From the NCBI RefSeq assembly GCF_900102525.1, contig NZ_FNBZ01000001.1, positions 310,001 to 374,000 of the forward strand: a DNA stretch of 64,000 nt, in the 5' to 3' direction. Position 1 is the stretch's first letter. The number at the start of each line of letters is the position of its first letter. Below the pieces are notes generated by a model. The model had not been told where the DNA came from and ran no database searches. It saw only the letters and a list, made by a program, of their open reading frames with translations. Shown piece by piece: positions 14,353 through 22,313 of this stretch. The translations under genes were made by a program, and so were the position numbers. This stretch comes from Allobosea robiniae. GTDB lineage: Bacteria; Pseudomonadota; Alphaproteobacteria; Rhizobiales; Beijerinckiaceae.

Positions 14353-14692
14353 CGGCGAAGCCGGAACCAGGGTGATCGACCAGCTTGCCGATATCGCGCC
14401 CGACTTTGCACGCTACATCGTCGAATTTCCCTTCGGCGACATCTACACGCGCTCGGGCCTCGATCTCAGACAGCGGGAGATCGCGACGATTGCGGCCCTG
14501 GCCGCGCTCGGCAATGCGACATCGCAACTGAAGGTGCATATCGAGGCTGGATTGAATGTCGGGCTCAGCCGCGACGAGATCGTGGAAGTGCTGATCCAGA
14601 TGGCCGTCTATGCCGGTTTTCCCGCCGCCCTCAACGGGCTCTTCGCCGCAAAGGAGGTCTTTGCGGCGCGGGCTCTCCAGCAAGCGGCCTGA
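14285..14692 (+). CDS. Carboxymuconolactone decarboxylase (CMD/AhpD-like) family protein
   Basis: 135 residues: the all-helical CMD fold with the signature GLDLRQREIATIAALAALGN and VGLSRDEIVEVLIQMAVYAG. It lacks the C-x-x-C pair of AhpD peroxidase reductases, so it is closer to gamma-carboxymuconolactone decarboxylases or uncharacterised stress relatives. The start is the ATG with GGAG about 8 nt upstream; it overlaps the MerR gene by 68 nt. The MerR regulator most likely controls it. The substrate is not evident. Confidence 0.85.
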   Translation: MTQQQNDTNERFERGWQALAAIDGEAGTRVIDQLADIAPDFARYIVEFPFGDIYTRSGLDLRQREIATIAALAALGNATSQLKVHIEAGLNVGLSRDEIVEVLIQMAVYAGFPAALNGLFAAKEVFAARALQQAA

Positions 14693-14715
14693 GGCGGCAC
14701 AAGAGCGGCAAGCAG

Positions 14716-15144
14716 TTACCGCGCGACTGGGATCGAATAGGTCCCGGTCGCGTGGCAGACCATCTCCACCTCGCCTTGCGAATAGAGACCGACCTCGCCC
14801 ACTGCGAGCCGCTTGCCGAGCTTGAGCAGCTTGGCTTCGCCGATCAGCGCCGTCTGGCCGGGCTTGCGCAGGAAGTTGAAATTGAGGCTCGTCGTCACCG
14901 CAAGGCCGACCGGCCCGATCTGGGCGAGGATCGCCGCATAGAGCGCGAGATCGGCCAGTGCCATCATGGTCGGGCCCGAGATCGTGCCGCCCGGGCGCAG
15001 ATGCTTCTCATGATAGTCGCAGCGCATCCGGGCCGTCATCGGCCCGACCGCCTCGATGAAATAGGTGCGCCCGCCATAATGAAGCTGCGGGAAGACCTCA
15101 TCGAGATAGGCATCGATCTCGGAGGCGCTCATGCGGGTCGTCAT
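14716..15144 (-). CDS. PaaI-type hotdog thioesterase
   Basis: About 142 residues, a single hotdog domain: YHEKHLRPGGTISGPTMMAL carries the conserved H/N-G-G loop and helix, followed by ALYAAILAQIGPVGLAVTTS and the second half-strand set. It hydrolyses acyl-CoA or aryl-CoA thioesters in the cytosol. The start is uncertain: ATGs at 15144 and 15132, with no clear ribosome site; the longer is used. It is divergent from an enoyl-CoA hydratase-like gene about 90 nt away, so both may act on CoA esters. Confidence 0.85.
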   Translation of the reverse strand: MTTRMSASEIDAYLDEVFPQLHYGGRTYFIEAVGPMTARMRCDYHEKHLRPGGTISGPTMMALADLALYAAILAQIGPVGLAVTTSLNFNFLRKPGQTALIGEAKLLKLGKRLAVGEVGLYSQGEVEMVCHATGTYSIPVAR

Positions 15145-15234
15145 GCGGAAAACCGAAGGCTGAGGCGGGACTTCTCCCCTTGCAGCATGGCGGGCCGGCT
15201 CCGACAATAGGCGGAAATGCGGAAAGGAAGCGCC

Positions 15235-16047
15235 ATGAACGCCCATCATCAGCCGGAGGCCGCGCCCGTCCTGCTGCGCCAGGACGCCGGCGGCGTCGCG
15301 ACGCTGACGCTGAACCGCCCGCAAGCGCGCAACCCGCTGAGCGAAGCGATGCTGGCGGCGCTGAGCGAGACCTTTGCCGCCATCGCCACCGATCGATCGG
15401 TCAAGGTCGTGATCCTCACGGCGGCCGGACCAGTATTCAGCGCCGGGCACGATCTCAAGGAGATGACCGCCCATCGCGCCGACCCCGATCGGGGCCGAGC
15501 CTATTTCACGGATGTCCTCGGGCGCTGCTCGGCCATGATGCAGCAGATCACCGCCCTGCCCCAGCCGGTGATCGCAGCCGTCGAGGGCACGGCGACGGCC
15601 GCAGGTTGCCAGCTCGTCGCGAGTTGCGACCTCGCGGTGGCAGGCGAAGGCGCCCGCTTCTGCACGCCCGGCGTCCATATCGGGCTGTTCTGTTCGACGC
15701 CGATGGTCGCGCTTTCGCGCAATCTCTCGGCCAAACACGCGCTGGAAATGCTCCTGCTCGGCGAGATGGTGCCGGCGGACGAAGCGGCCCGGATGGGGCT
15801 GGTCAATCGCGTCGTGCCGGCCGGCGACGCACTGGCGGAGGCGCGGCGCCTCGCGGCGGTCATCGCTTCGAAATCCCCCGCGACGGTCAAGATCGGCAAG
15901 CGCGCCTTCTACGAGCAGCGCGAGATGGGGTTGAAGGCAGCTTACGACCACGCCTCGGCGGTCATGGTCGAGAACATGCTGGCGCGGGACGCCGAGGAAG
16001 GCATCGGCGCCTTCGTGGAAAAGCGCGCGCCGGTGTGGGAGGGGTGA
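15235..16047 (+). CDS. Enoyl-CoA hydratase/isomerase family protein
   Basis: 270 residues of crotonase fold. VATLTLNRPQARNPLSEAML opens the domain, GPVFSAGHDLKEM forms the first oxyanion-hole loop, and AAVEGTATAAGCQLVASCDL the second. The catalytic Glu of classic hydratases is not obvious, and the sequence resembles ECHDC3-like members, whose reaction is poorly defined. GGAAAGG lies 8 nt before the chosen ATG. Divergent from the thioesterase; followed by a palindromic repeat. Confidence 0.88.
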   Translation: MNAHHQPEAAPVLLRQDAGGVATLTLNRPQARNPLSEAMLAALSETFAAIATDRSVKVVILTAAGPVFSAGHDLKEMTAHRADPDRGRAYFTDVLGRCSAMMQQITALPQPVIAAVEGTATAAGCQLVASCDLAVAGEGARFCTPGVHIGLFCSTPMVALSRNLSAKHALEMLLLGEMVPADEAARMGLVNRVVPAGDALAEARRLAAVIASKSPATVKIGKRAFYEQREMGLKAAYDHASAVMVENMLARDAEEGIGAFVEKRAPVWEG

Positions 16048-16051
16048 AGGC

Positions 16052-16144
16052 CGTCATGCCCGGGCTTGACCCGGGCATCTCGTAAACCAGAAACCCCTAT
16101 CGAAGAGATTCTCGGGTCTGCGCTTCGCTCCGCCCGAGAATGAC
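16052..16144. repeat. Two-hairpin intergenic palindromic repeat
   Basis: Two stem-loops in tandem: ATGCCCGGG / CCCGGGCAT with a 5-nt loop (16056-16078) and ATTCTCGGG / CCCGAGAAT around a short inner hairpin (16108-16141). The outer bases are GTCATGCC and GAATGAC, the ends typical of dispersed palindromic elements of Hyphomicrobiales. It sits between the crotonase gene and the CoA-binding gene and may also end transcription or stabilise mRNA. Confidence 0.65.
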
Positions 16145-16158
16145 GCAGAGTGTCCCCC

Positions 16159-16689
16159 ATGACCCACGACGCCTATCCCGACAGCCTGATCCGCGACATC
16201 CTGAAATCCGTGAAGCGGATCGCGCTGGTCGGCGCCTCTGCCAACGAGGCGCGGCCGAGCTGGATCGTGACGAAATACCTCATCGACCGCGGCTATGACG
16301 TGATCCCGGTCAATCCCGGCCTCGCTGGCCAGACGATCCTCGGCAAGACGGTCTATGCCGCGCTGAAGGACATCCCCGGCCCGATCGACATGGTCGAGAT
16401 CTTCCGCAATTCGCAAGCCGCCGGCCCGATCACCGACGAGGCGCTGGCGCTCGATCCGCTGCCCAAGGTGATCTGGATGCAGCTTTCGGTGCGCAACGAC
16501 GAGGCCGCGGCGCGGGCCGAGGCGAAGGGCGTCACCGTGATCATGAACCGTTGTCCCAAGATCGAATACGGCCGTCTTTCCGGCGAAATCGGCTGGCAGG
16601 GCATCAATTCGCGCATCCTGTCGTCGAAGAAGCCGGTGCTCGCCGGCAAGGGCTTCCAGAAGCTGACGATCCACCGGCCGGGCACCTGA
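16159..16689 (+). CDS. CoA-binding (YccU-like) protein
   Basis: 176 residues: a CoA-binding Rossmann domain like the N-terminal part of succinyl-CoA synthetase alpha. The strand-loop IALVGASANEARPS binds the nucleotide; YLIDRGYDVIPVNPG and KVIWMQLSVRNDEA follow, and CPKIEYGRL carries the conserved Cys and acidic residue. The family has no agreed physiological role. ATG preferred to a GTG three codons upstream. Next gene: the sulfhydrylase, about 90 nt downstream. Confidence 0.88.
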   Translation: MTHDAYPDSLIRDILKSVKRIALVGASANEARPSWIVTKYLIDRGYDVIPVNPGLAGQTILGKTVYAALKDIPGPIDMVEIFRNSQAAGPITDEALALDPLPKVIWMQLSVRNDEAAARAEAKGVTVIMNRCPKIEYGRLSGEIGWQGINSRILSSKKPVLAGKGFQKLTIHRPGT

Positions 16690-16776
16690 CCCCGCCGCCT
16701 GCTCCGAATTGACGCCTCGCGAGCCGTTCGTTAAATCGAACGATCCGTTTTCGACGTCAGACCATAGGGAGCAGCC

Positions 16777-18054
16777 ATGACCGACCGCGCACCGGGGTTC
16801 CACACACTCGCCATCCATGCCGGAGCGGCTCCCGACGCAGCGACCGGCGCACGCGCCACGCCGATCTATCAGACGACCTCCTTCGTCTTCGACGATGTCG
16901 ACCATGCCGCCTCGCTGTTCGGACTGCAGGCCTTCGGCAATATCTACACCCGCCTCGGCAACCCGACGAACGCGGTGCTGGAAGAGCGCGTCGCGGCGCT
17001 GGAGGGCGGCACGGCGGCGCTCGCCGTCGCCTCGGGCCATGCGGCCGAGTTCCTGTGCTTCCATGCGCTGCTGCAGCCGGGCGACGAATTCGTCGCGTCG
17101 CGCAAGCTCTATGGCGGCTCGATCAACCAGTTCAACCATTCCTACAAGAACTTCGGCTGGAACGTGATCTGGGCCGATCCTGACGACCTCGAAGGCTTCG
17201 CCGCCGCCGTGACGCCGAAGACCAAGGCGATCTTCATCGAATCCATCGCCAATCCGGGCGGCGTCATCGTCGACATCGCCGCGATCAGCGCGATCGCGAA
17301 AAAGCACAACATCCCGCTCATCGTCGACAACACGATGGCCTCGCCCTACCTGCTGCGCCCGTTCGAGCACGGCGCCGACATCGTCGTGCATTCGGCGACC
17401 AAGTTCCTCGGCGGCCATGGCAACTCGATCGGCGGCCTGATCGTCGATGGCGGCTCGTTCAACTGGGTCGGCGACGACCGCTACCCGATGCTCTCCAAGC
17501 CGCGGCCGGAATATAACGGCATGGTGCTGGGCGAGACCTTCGGCAATTTCGCCTTCGCCATCGCGACCCGCGTGCTCGGCCTGCGTGATCTCGGGCCGGC
17601 GCTCTCGCCCTTCAACGCCTTCATGCTGCTGACCGGCATCGAGACCTTGCCGCTGCGCATGCAGAGGCACTGCGAGAGCACACAGAAGGTCGCCGAGCAC
17701 CTCCAGAAGCATCCGGCGGTCGAGTGGGTCAGCTATCCCGGCCTGGCCGGCGATAAATACGAGGCATTGGCCAAGCGCTATACGCCGAAGGGCGCCGGCG
17801 CGGTCTTCACCTTCGGGCTCAAGGGCGGCTACGACGCCGGCGTCAAGCTGGTCTCGAACCTCAAGCTGTTCTCGCATCTCGCCAATATCGGCGACACGCG
17901 CTCGCTGGTGATCCACCCGGCCTCGACGACGCATCGCCAGCTCACCGACGAGCAGAAGACCGCGTCCGGCGCGGGGCCGCAGGTGGTGCGCCTCTCGATC
18001 GGACTCGAGGATGTCGAGGATCTGATCGCCGATCTGGATCAGGCGCTGGCCTGA
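16777..18054 (+). CDS. metY: O-acetylhomoserine sulfhydrylase (O-acetylhomoserine aminocarboxypropyltransferase)
   Basis: 425 residues, a Cys/Met-metabolism PLP enzyme. It converts O-acetylhomoserine plus sulfide to homocysteine and acetate in the cytosol. The PLP lysine is K209 in [16 protein letters not shown]. Other family marks are [47 protein letters not shown] and the C-terminal [10 protein letters not shown] segment. The long GGHGN-I-GG loop and length separate MetY from MetB/MetC and MetZ. GGGAG precedes the ATG. I looked for an upstream SAM riboswitch and saw none. Confidence 0.93.
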   Translation: MTDRAPGFHTLAIHAGAAPDAATGARATPIYQTTSFVFDDVDHAASLFGLQAFGNIYTRLGNPTNAVLEERVAALEGGTAALAVASGHAAEFLCFHALLQPGDEFVASRKLYGGSINQFNHSYKNFGWNVIWADPDDLEGFAAAVTPKTKAIFIESIANPGGVIVDIAAISAIAKKHNIPLIVDNTMASPYLLRPFEHGADIVVHSATKFLGGHGNSIGGLIVDGGSFNWVGDDRYPMLSKPRPEYNGMVLGETFGNFAFAIATRVLGLRDLGPALSPFNAFMLLTGIETLPLRMQRHCESTQKVAEHLQKHPAVEWVSYPGLAGDKYEALAKRYTPKGAGAVFTFGLKGGYDAGVKLVSNLKLFSHLANIGDTRSLVIHPASTTHRQLTDEQKTASGAGPQVVRLSIGLEDVEDLIADLDQALA

Positions 18055-18080
18055 TCGGAACCATCATTCCTGACATGAGA

Positions 18081-18107
18081 AAGGCGCCGGAAACGGCGCC
18101 TTTTTTT
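18081..18107 (+). terminator. Intrinsic terminator after metY
   Basis: Stem GGCGCCG / CGGCGCC extended by AA/TT, GAAA loop, then seven T. A strong rho-independent terminator for metY; the convergent heme A synthase gene ends just beyond. Confidence 0.92.
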
Positions 18108-18122
18108 GTCGAATAGGGCTTT

Positions 18123-19184
18123 TTATCCCCGCGACGCCTGCTCGGTGCGGGTGACATGCACCACGCCCATCGCCAGCACGGCGAAGCCGAGCGCCTGATG
18201 GGCGAGCCCGGCCCAGAGCGGCACCACCAGCAACAGCGTGACGACGCCGAGCGCCGATTGCGCCAGCACGAGCCCGGCGATGGCGGTCGAACGCCTGGCG
18301 CTGCCCGATCCCGGCGCCGCCCGGCGCAATCTCAGCACATTCCACAACGCGACGGCGAAAAGGATGTAGGCGCCGATGCGGTGGTTGAACTGCACCAGCG
18401 CGACATTGTCGACGAAGTTCTCCCAGAACGGCGTCCGGGCGAAGAGCTGCGAGCCGGGCGGCACCAGCGCGCCATCCATCAGCGGCCAGCTGTTGAAGGT
18501 GAAGCCCGCCTTGGAGCCGGCGACGAGCCCGCCGAGCGCGATCTGCACGAAGAGCAGCAGCAGCAGCAGCCATGCAGCTCCCCTGCCTCGCACCGGTTCG
18601 ATCCGGCGCAGCGGCGTCAGCGTCGTCGCGAAGGCGACGACCGAGGCGAAGAACAGGCCGGCGAAAGTCAGATGCAGCGTCAGCTTGACCGGTGCGACCG
18701 CGACCATGCCGGGCTGGAGACCCGACGCGACCATGATCCAGCCGATCGTGCCCTGCAGGCCGAGCAGCAGGCCCATGCCGAACAGCGTCGCGGTCTGCCG
18801 GGCGGGCAGCAGGCGGCGCAAGGCCACGACGAGGAAGCCGGCGAGATAGATCAGCCCGATGAAGCGGCCGAGCTGGCGGTGGCCCCATTCCCACCAGTAG
18901 ATGAACTGGAACTGGCCGAGGCTCATGCCCTCGTTGAGGAGCTGGTATTGCGGGCTCGCGCGGTACTTGCCGAATTCCTCGGCCCAGGCATCGGCGGAAA
19001 GCGGCGGCATCGCCCCGGTGATCGGCTTCCATTCGGTGATCGAGAGGCCGGAGCCGGTGAGCCGCGTCGCGCCGCCGACCATGACCATCAGGAAGACGAG
19101 GCCGGCCACGATCCAGAGCCAGCGGCGGATGCCGGCATGGTCGGCCCTGGCGTTGGCGCGCGTCTGGTCGAGGGCGAGGGTCAC
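18123..19184 (-). CDS. ctaA: Heme A synthase (COX15/CtaA family)
   Basis: 353 residues, eight predicted membrane helices in two repeats. It oxidises the heme O methyl group to heme A for cytochrome aa3 oxidase in the inner membrane. Heme-ligand histidines appear in EWGHRQLGR, TLHLTFAG, FNHRIGAY and LAHQALGF, one per half-bundle site. VGGATRLTGSGLSI and GSKAGFTFNSWPLMDG are alphaproteobacterial type-2 CtaA marks. GTG start. A run of CAG/CTG triplets encodes a poly-Leu stretch in one helix; this is coding, not an expanded repeat. Confidence 0.95.
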   Translation of the reverse strand: MTLALDQTRANARADHAGIRRWLWIVAGLVFLMVMVGGATRLTGSGLSITEWKPITGAMPPLSADAWAEEFGKYRASPQYQLLNEGMSLGQFQFIYWWEWGHRQLGRFIGLIYLAGFLVVALRRLLPARQTATLFGMGLLLGLQGTIGWIMVASGLQPGMVAVAPVKLTLHLTFAGLFFASVVAFATTLTPLRRIEPVRGRGAAWLLLLLLFVQIALGGLVAGSKAGFTFNSWPLMDGALVPPGSQLFARTPFWENFVDNVALVQFNHRIGAYILFAVALWNVLRLRRAAPGSGSARRSTAIAGLVLAQSALGVVTLLLVVPLWAGLAHQALGFAVLAMGVVHVTRTEQASRG

Positions 19185-19324
19185 GGGCGGGCTTTCGGTC
19201 GCAGGCAGGGATATTCAGGCGCGCATCGCTTCACAAGCGCGGCTGCCGGTGACATAGACCCGTCGCTCCGGCGCGACAACGCCCGCATTGCCGCAGCAGC
19301 CAGGTCTGCCCCGTGGAGAGCCCG

Positions 19325-19531
19325 ATGAAACAACGCAACCGCAAGCTGCTCGGGACCGTGCTGATCTTCGTCTTCGTCTGCGTCTATGCGCTCGTCGCGA
19401 TGGCGCTGGCGCAGGGGCGGATCACCGAGGCATCGAAGCCGGTGCAGACCATCGCCTATATCGTGCTCGGCCTCGCCTGGGTGCTGCCGCTGCTGCCGCT
19501 GATCAAGTGGATGGAGAGGAAAGACGACTAA
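19325..19531 (+). CDS. DUF2842 small membrane protein
   Basis: 68 residues: MKQRNRKLLGTVLIFVFVCV, a second hydrophobic segment IAYIVLGLAWVLPLLPL and the ending IKWMERKDD, matching DUF2842, a two-helix inner-membrane family of Alphaproteobacteria with unknown role. GGAGAG lies just upstream of the ATG. Its stop codon overlaps the stop of the convergent A+T-rich gene by 4 nt. It is divergent from ctaA. Confidence 0.82.
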   Translation: MKQRNRKLLGTVLIFVFVCVYALVAMALAQGRITEASKPVQTIAYIVLGLAWVLPLLPLIKWMERKDD

Positions 19532-19857
19532 GAACCGCCCTTAATCACAACAGAATCGAAAATAAAAATTGCAGCAAACGCTATTATGAATATAATAATT
19601 CCCCATTTTCGATTTATATTAATAATAATTCCTGATACGTAAAGTAAAATCAGAATACATCCTATAACGCCATTATCTTTATAATATCTAATATTACTCC
19701 AATACCATCCATAAACGACGAATACAGATAACCCTATAACCACACCCAATACCTTCTTGAGCGCAGACACATAATTTACTAGCTCATCATTTGATAGCAA
19801 CCACCCACCTAGAAACAATATGGCCGATATCAGCAAAATCAGCCCAAGCGGAATCAT
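19528..19857 (-). CDS. A+T-rich membrane protein of unknown function
   Basis: 109 residues with four hydrophobic segments (about 2-21, 35-52, 63-79, 84-104) and little else; a GGSN-type tail is absent and no catalytic motif is visible. Ile, Asn and AT-ending codons dominate, unlike every neighbour, and the atypical composition stops sharply at the gene's edges. GGAG sits 8 nt before the ATG, so it is probably expressed. It may be a recently acquired orphan next to the polysaccharide region, for example an immunity- or superinfection-type protein; that is a guess. Confidence 0.6.
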   Translation of the reverse strand: MIPLGLILLISAILFLGGWLLSNDELVNYVSALKKVLGVVIGLSVFVVYGWYWSNIRYYKDNGVIGCILILLYVSGIIININRKWGIIIFIIAFAAIFIFDSVVIKGGS

Positions 19858-19875
19858 AACGACACTCCAATCAAG

Positions 19876-20928
19876 CTAGCCTGATTTAATTTTCCGCCCC
19901 CTGCTCCGCAACCAGAACGGCAACCCCGACAAGAGCGCCCGCAGCGCTGCCTCGTTCTGGTGAAGGCCGTTGAGCGAGACCCGCGGCAGGGCATGGAGAT
20001 GGGCGGCATGCTCGGGAAGGAGATGACCCGGCCGCGTCGTCACCGCGCTCTCGAAGCCCGCCTCAGCGGCAAGCGCGAAATCGCGCGGCCCGGCCGAGCC
20101 GGGATCGCCGACCGGATAGGCGAAATGGCGGATCGGGATGCCCAGTTCCGCCTCTAACCGCTCCTTGCTCCCCACGATCTCGCGGCGCGCGACATCCGCG
20201 TCGTGCTTCGCCAGCATCGGATGCGTCAGGGTATGGGCGCCGATCGTCACGCCCGGTGCGCCGGACAAGGCCCGCAGCGTATCCCAGGGCAGGCATTCGC
20301 GCTCGACGAGAGCGACCGAATCGATGCCGGCTTCGGCCGCGAGAGCGGAAATCACTGAGAGCAGAATCGCTTCCGGGCCACGGCGCAGACGCCAGTAGAG
20401 CTTCGCAAAGGCGCGGTTCTTCTCGGCATCGGTTTCGGTCCGGGCGGTGAAACGGCCATCCGGCAAGGCAAGATCGAGCCGCGGCAAGGCCCGGATCGCC
20501 TCCTCCAGCTCCAGCCACCAGAGCCGCGCCGTGCGGTCGGCAAAACCTGGCGTCACGAACAGCGTCCAGGGCGCCTCGTGCCTGGCCAGGACTGGCCAGG
20601 CCTCCTCGACATTGTCGCGATAGCCGTCGTCGAAGGTCAGCGCGACGAAGAAGCAGCCGGGCTTCGGATTGCGCAGGCGCGCCAACGCCTCCTGCAGCGA
20701 GACGATGTCGTAGCCCTCGGCCCGGATCAGGCGAAGCGCTCGGTCGAGGAAATCCGGGGTGATATCAAGCAGGGCGTTCGGCGCGAAGCCACGCGTCTGC
20801 GCCGCCCGGACATGATGCAGGGTCAGGATCACGCCCTGCCCTTGCGCAACGCCGCGGCTCCAGCGATCGGCGCCCGTCGCTGCCATCATCCGGAATGCGG
20901 CCGCGATGGCCCTGTGACGCCCGTTCAT
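19876..20928 (-). CDS. Polysaccharide deacetylase (NodB domain)
   Basis: 350 residues. NodB-fold motifs: TFDDGYRDN (metal and catalytic Asp, about 98-106), then GAHTLTHPML with the two metal-binding His, and HFAYPVGDPGSAG as the later motif. It would remove N-acetyl or O-acetyl groups from a polysaccharide, probably the exopolysaccharide made by this region. No signal peptide is seen, so a cytosolic, lipid-linked substrate is possible. ATG preferred to a TTG five codons upstream. It is divergent from the acyltransferase gene. Confidence 0.9.
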   Translation of the reverse strand: MNGRHRAIAAAFRMMAATGADRWSRGVAQGQGVILTLHHVRAAQTRGFAPNALLDITPDFLDRALRLIRAEGYDIVSLQEALARLRNPKPGCFFVALTFDDGYRDNVEEAWPVLARHEAPWTLFVTPGFADRTARLWWLELEEAIRALPRLDLALPDGRFTARTETDAEKNRAFAKLYWRLRRGPEAILLSVISALAAEAGIDSVALVERECLPWDTLRALSGAPGVTIGAHTLTHPMLAKHDADVARREIVGSKERLEAELGIPIRHFAYPVGDPGSAGPRDFALAAEAGFESAVTTRPGHLLPEHAAHLHALPRVSLNGLHQNEAALRALLSGLPFWLRSRGRKIKSG

Positions 20929-21072
20929 CGCCGCCAACTGCAACCGTCCCTTTGCAACCCCCCGCTAACGCTATCGCGCGATCGCGCAGTCGGGCCGGGC
21001 GAGTGTGTCCGATCCGTTCACAATGACGGGTTAAGGACGCTCATCTGCTCTGCTCGCATGGGCGAAGGAAAC

Positions 21073-22299
21073 ATGCCCGCCATCGCCGCTTCGACATCGG
21101 CCAACTCAGACGCGGTCACCGCCGCCCGGGCCGCGCGACGCCCGTGGGCCTCGATCGCGATCGAGACCGATATCGCGGCGCTCGCCGATATCTGGCGCGC
21201 GTTCGAGGCGAGCGCGCTGGTGACGCCCTATCAGAGCTATGACTGGGTCAGGCATTTCGCCGAGACGATCGGGGCGGCGCATGACATGACCTTCCGCTAC
21301 GCCCTGGTGCATGACGCCACCGGGACGCTCTGCGCCCTGCTGCCGCTTGTCGTCACCGGGCGCAGTGGCTTCCGCTTCGCCGAGTTCATCGGTGGCAAGC
21401 ACGCGAACTACCATATGGGGCTCTACGCTCCGGGTTTCGCCGCACGGCTCGATGCAGCGCTGACCGCGCAGATGCTGACGGAGATCGGCAGCGCGATCGG
21501 CGGGCTCGATGCGCTGGCCTTCGTCAACCAGCCCGTCAACTGGCAGGGCGTCACCAATCCCGCGGCACAACTCGCCGCCGGTCCGAGCCCGAGCCGCGCC
21601 TACAAGCTCGCCCTGATCGCCGGGGACGGGGACGCGACGCTCAGGCGCTCGATGAGCAGCCATGCCCGCAAGAAGCTCAAGAACAAGCACAGCCGCTTCA
21701 AGGATTTCGGGCCATCGACGCTGGTACGAGCGGCAACGCCCGAAGAGATCACGCGCATCATCGACGCCTTCCTGTCACAGAAGGCCGAGCGCTTCCGCAG
21801 CATGGGCGTGCCCGACCCCTTCGCCGAGCCGGCGATGCGCGCCTTCCTGGAGCGCGCGGCGATAGCATGCGGCAGCGCTCGCCCAGCGATCGAACTCTAT
21901 TCCCTCGACCTGGCCGGCCGCTCGGTGGCGACCTATGTCGGCACGATCCAGGGCGAACGCTTCTCCGGCATGGCGACCTCGTTCGACATGGCCAGCGAAA
22001 CCGTCAAGACCAGCCCGGGGGAGTTGCTGCTGGCCGAACTGATCCGTCTGAAAGCCCGCGAGGGTGTCGCGGTCTTCGATCTCGGCGTCGGCGAGGCCCG
22101 CTACAAGACCACCTTCTGCGACGACCATGACGATCTCGTCGACAGCTTCCTGCCCCTGACCTTCAAGGGCCGCGTCTTCGCCCGGATCGCCCGGACGAAG
22201 CGCGACTTGAAGCGGCGGATCAAGCGCTCGCCGATGGCGCTGAAGCTCGCCCAGCGCGCATCGGGCTGGCTCAGGAGCAGGCGCTCCGAGGAGGAGTAG
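21073..22299 (+). CDS. GNAT/FemAB-like (CelD/BcsL type) acyltransferase
   Basis: 408 residues with two GNAT-like halves. WRAFEASALVTPYQSYDWVR and FRFAEFIGGKHANYHMGLY are typical of CelD-type proteins of exopolysaccharide clusters. The second half has RAYKLALIAGDG, SHARKKLKNKHSRF, and the acyl-CoA-binding-like FSGMATSFDMASETVKTSPG, then FDLGVGEARYKTTF. It probably transfers an acyl or aminoacyl group in polysaccharide assembly. AGGA lies upstream of the chosen ATG; another ATG five codons earlier is possible. The stop is 14 nt from the convergent Wzc-like gene. Confidence 0.8.
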   Translation: MPAIAASTSANSDAVTAARAARRPWASIAIETDIAALADIWRAFEASALVTPYQSYDWVRHFAETIGAAHDMTFRYALVHDATGTLCALLPLVVTGRSGFRFAEFIGGKHANYHMGLYAPGFAARLDAALTAQMLTEIGSAIGGLDALAFVNQPVNWQGVTNPAAQLAAGPSPSRAYKLALIAGDGDATLRRSMSSHARKKLKNKHSRFKDFGPSTLVRAATPEEITRIIDAFLSQKAERFRSMGVPDPFAEPAMRAFLERAAIACGSARPAIELYSLDLAGRSVATYVGTIQGERFSGMATSFDMASETVKTSPGELLLAELIRLKAREGVAVFDLGVGEARYKTTFCDDHDDLVDSFLPLTFKGRVFARIARTKRDLKRRIKRSPMALKLAQRASGWLRSRRSEEE

Positions 22300-22313
22300 G
22301 GCCGCCCTGCTCC

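Noticed and set aside
16690..16776. Possible SAM riboswitch before metY
   Set aside because: Only 87 nt with no SAM-II or other known conserved core.
16054..17934. 626-codon open frame on the minus strand across metY
   Set aside because: Antisense shadow of a clear PLP enzyme gene in high-GC DNA; Arg/Asp/Gly-rich with no domain.
18555..18582. CAG/CTG triplet run
   Set aside because: Encodes a poly-Leu part of a membrane helix in heme A synthase; ordinary low complexity.
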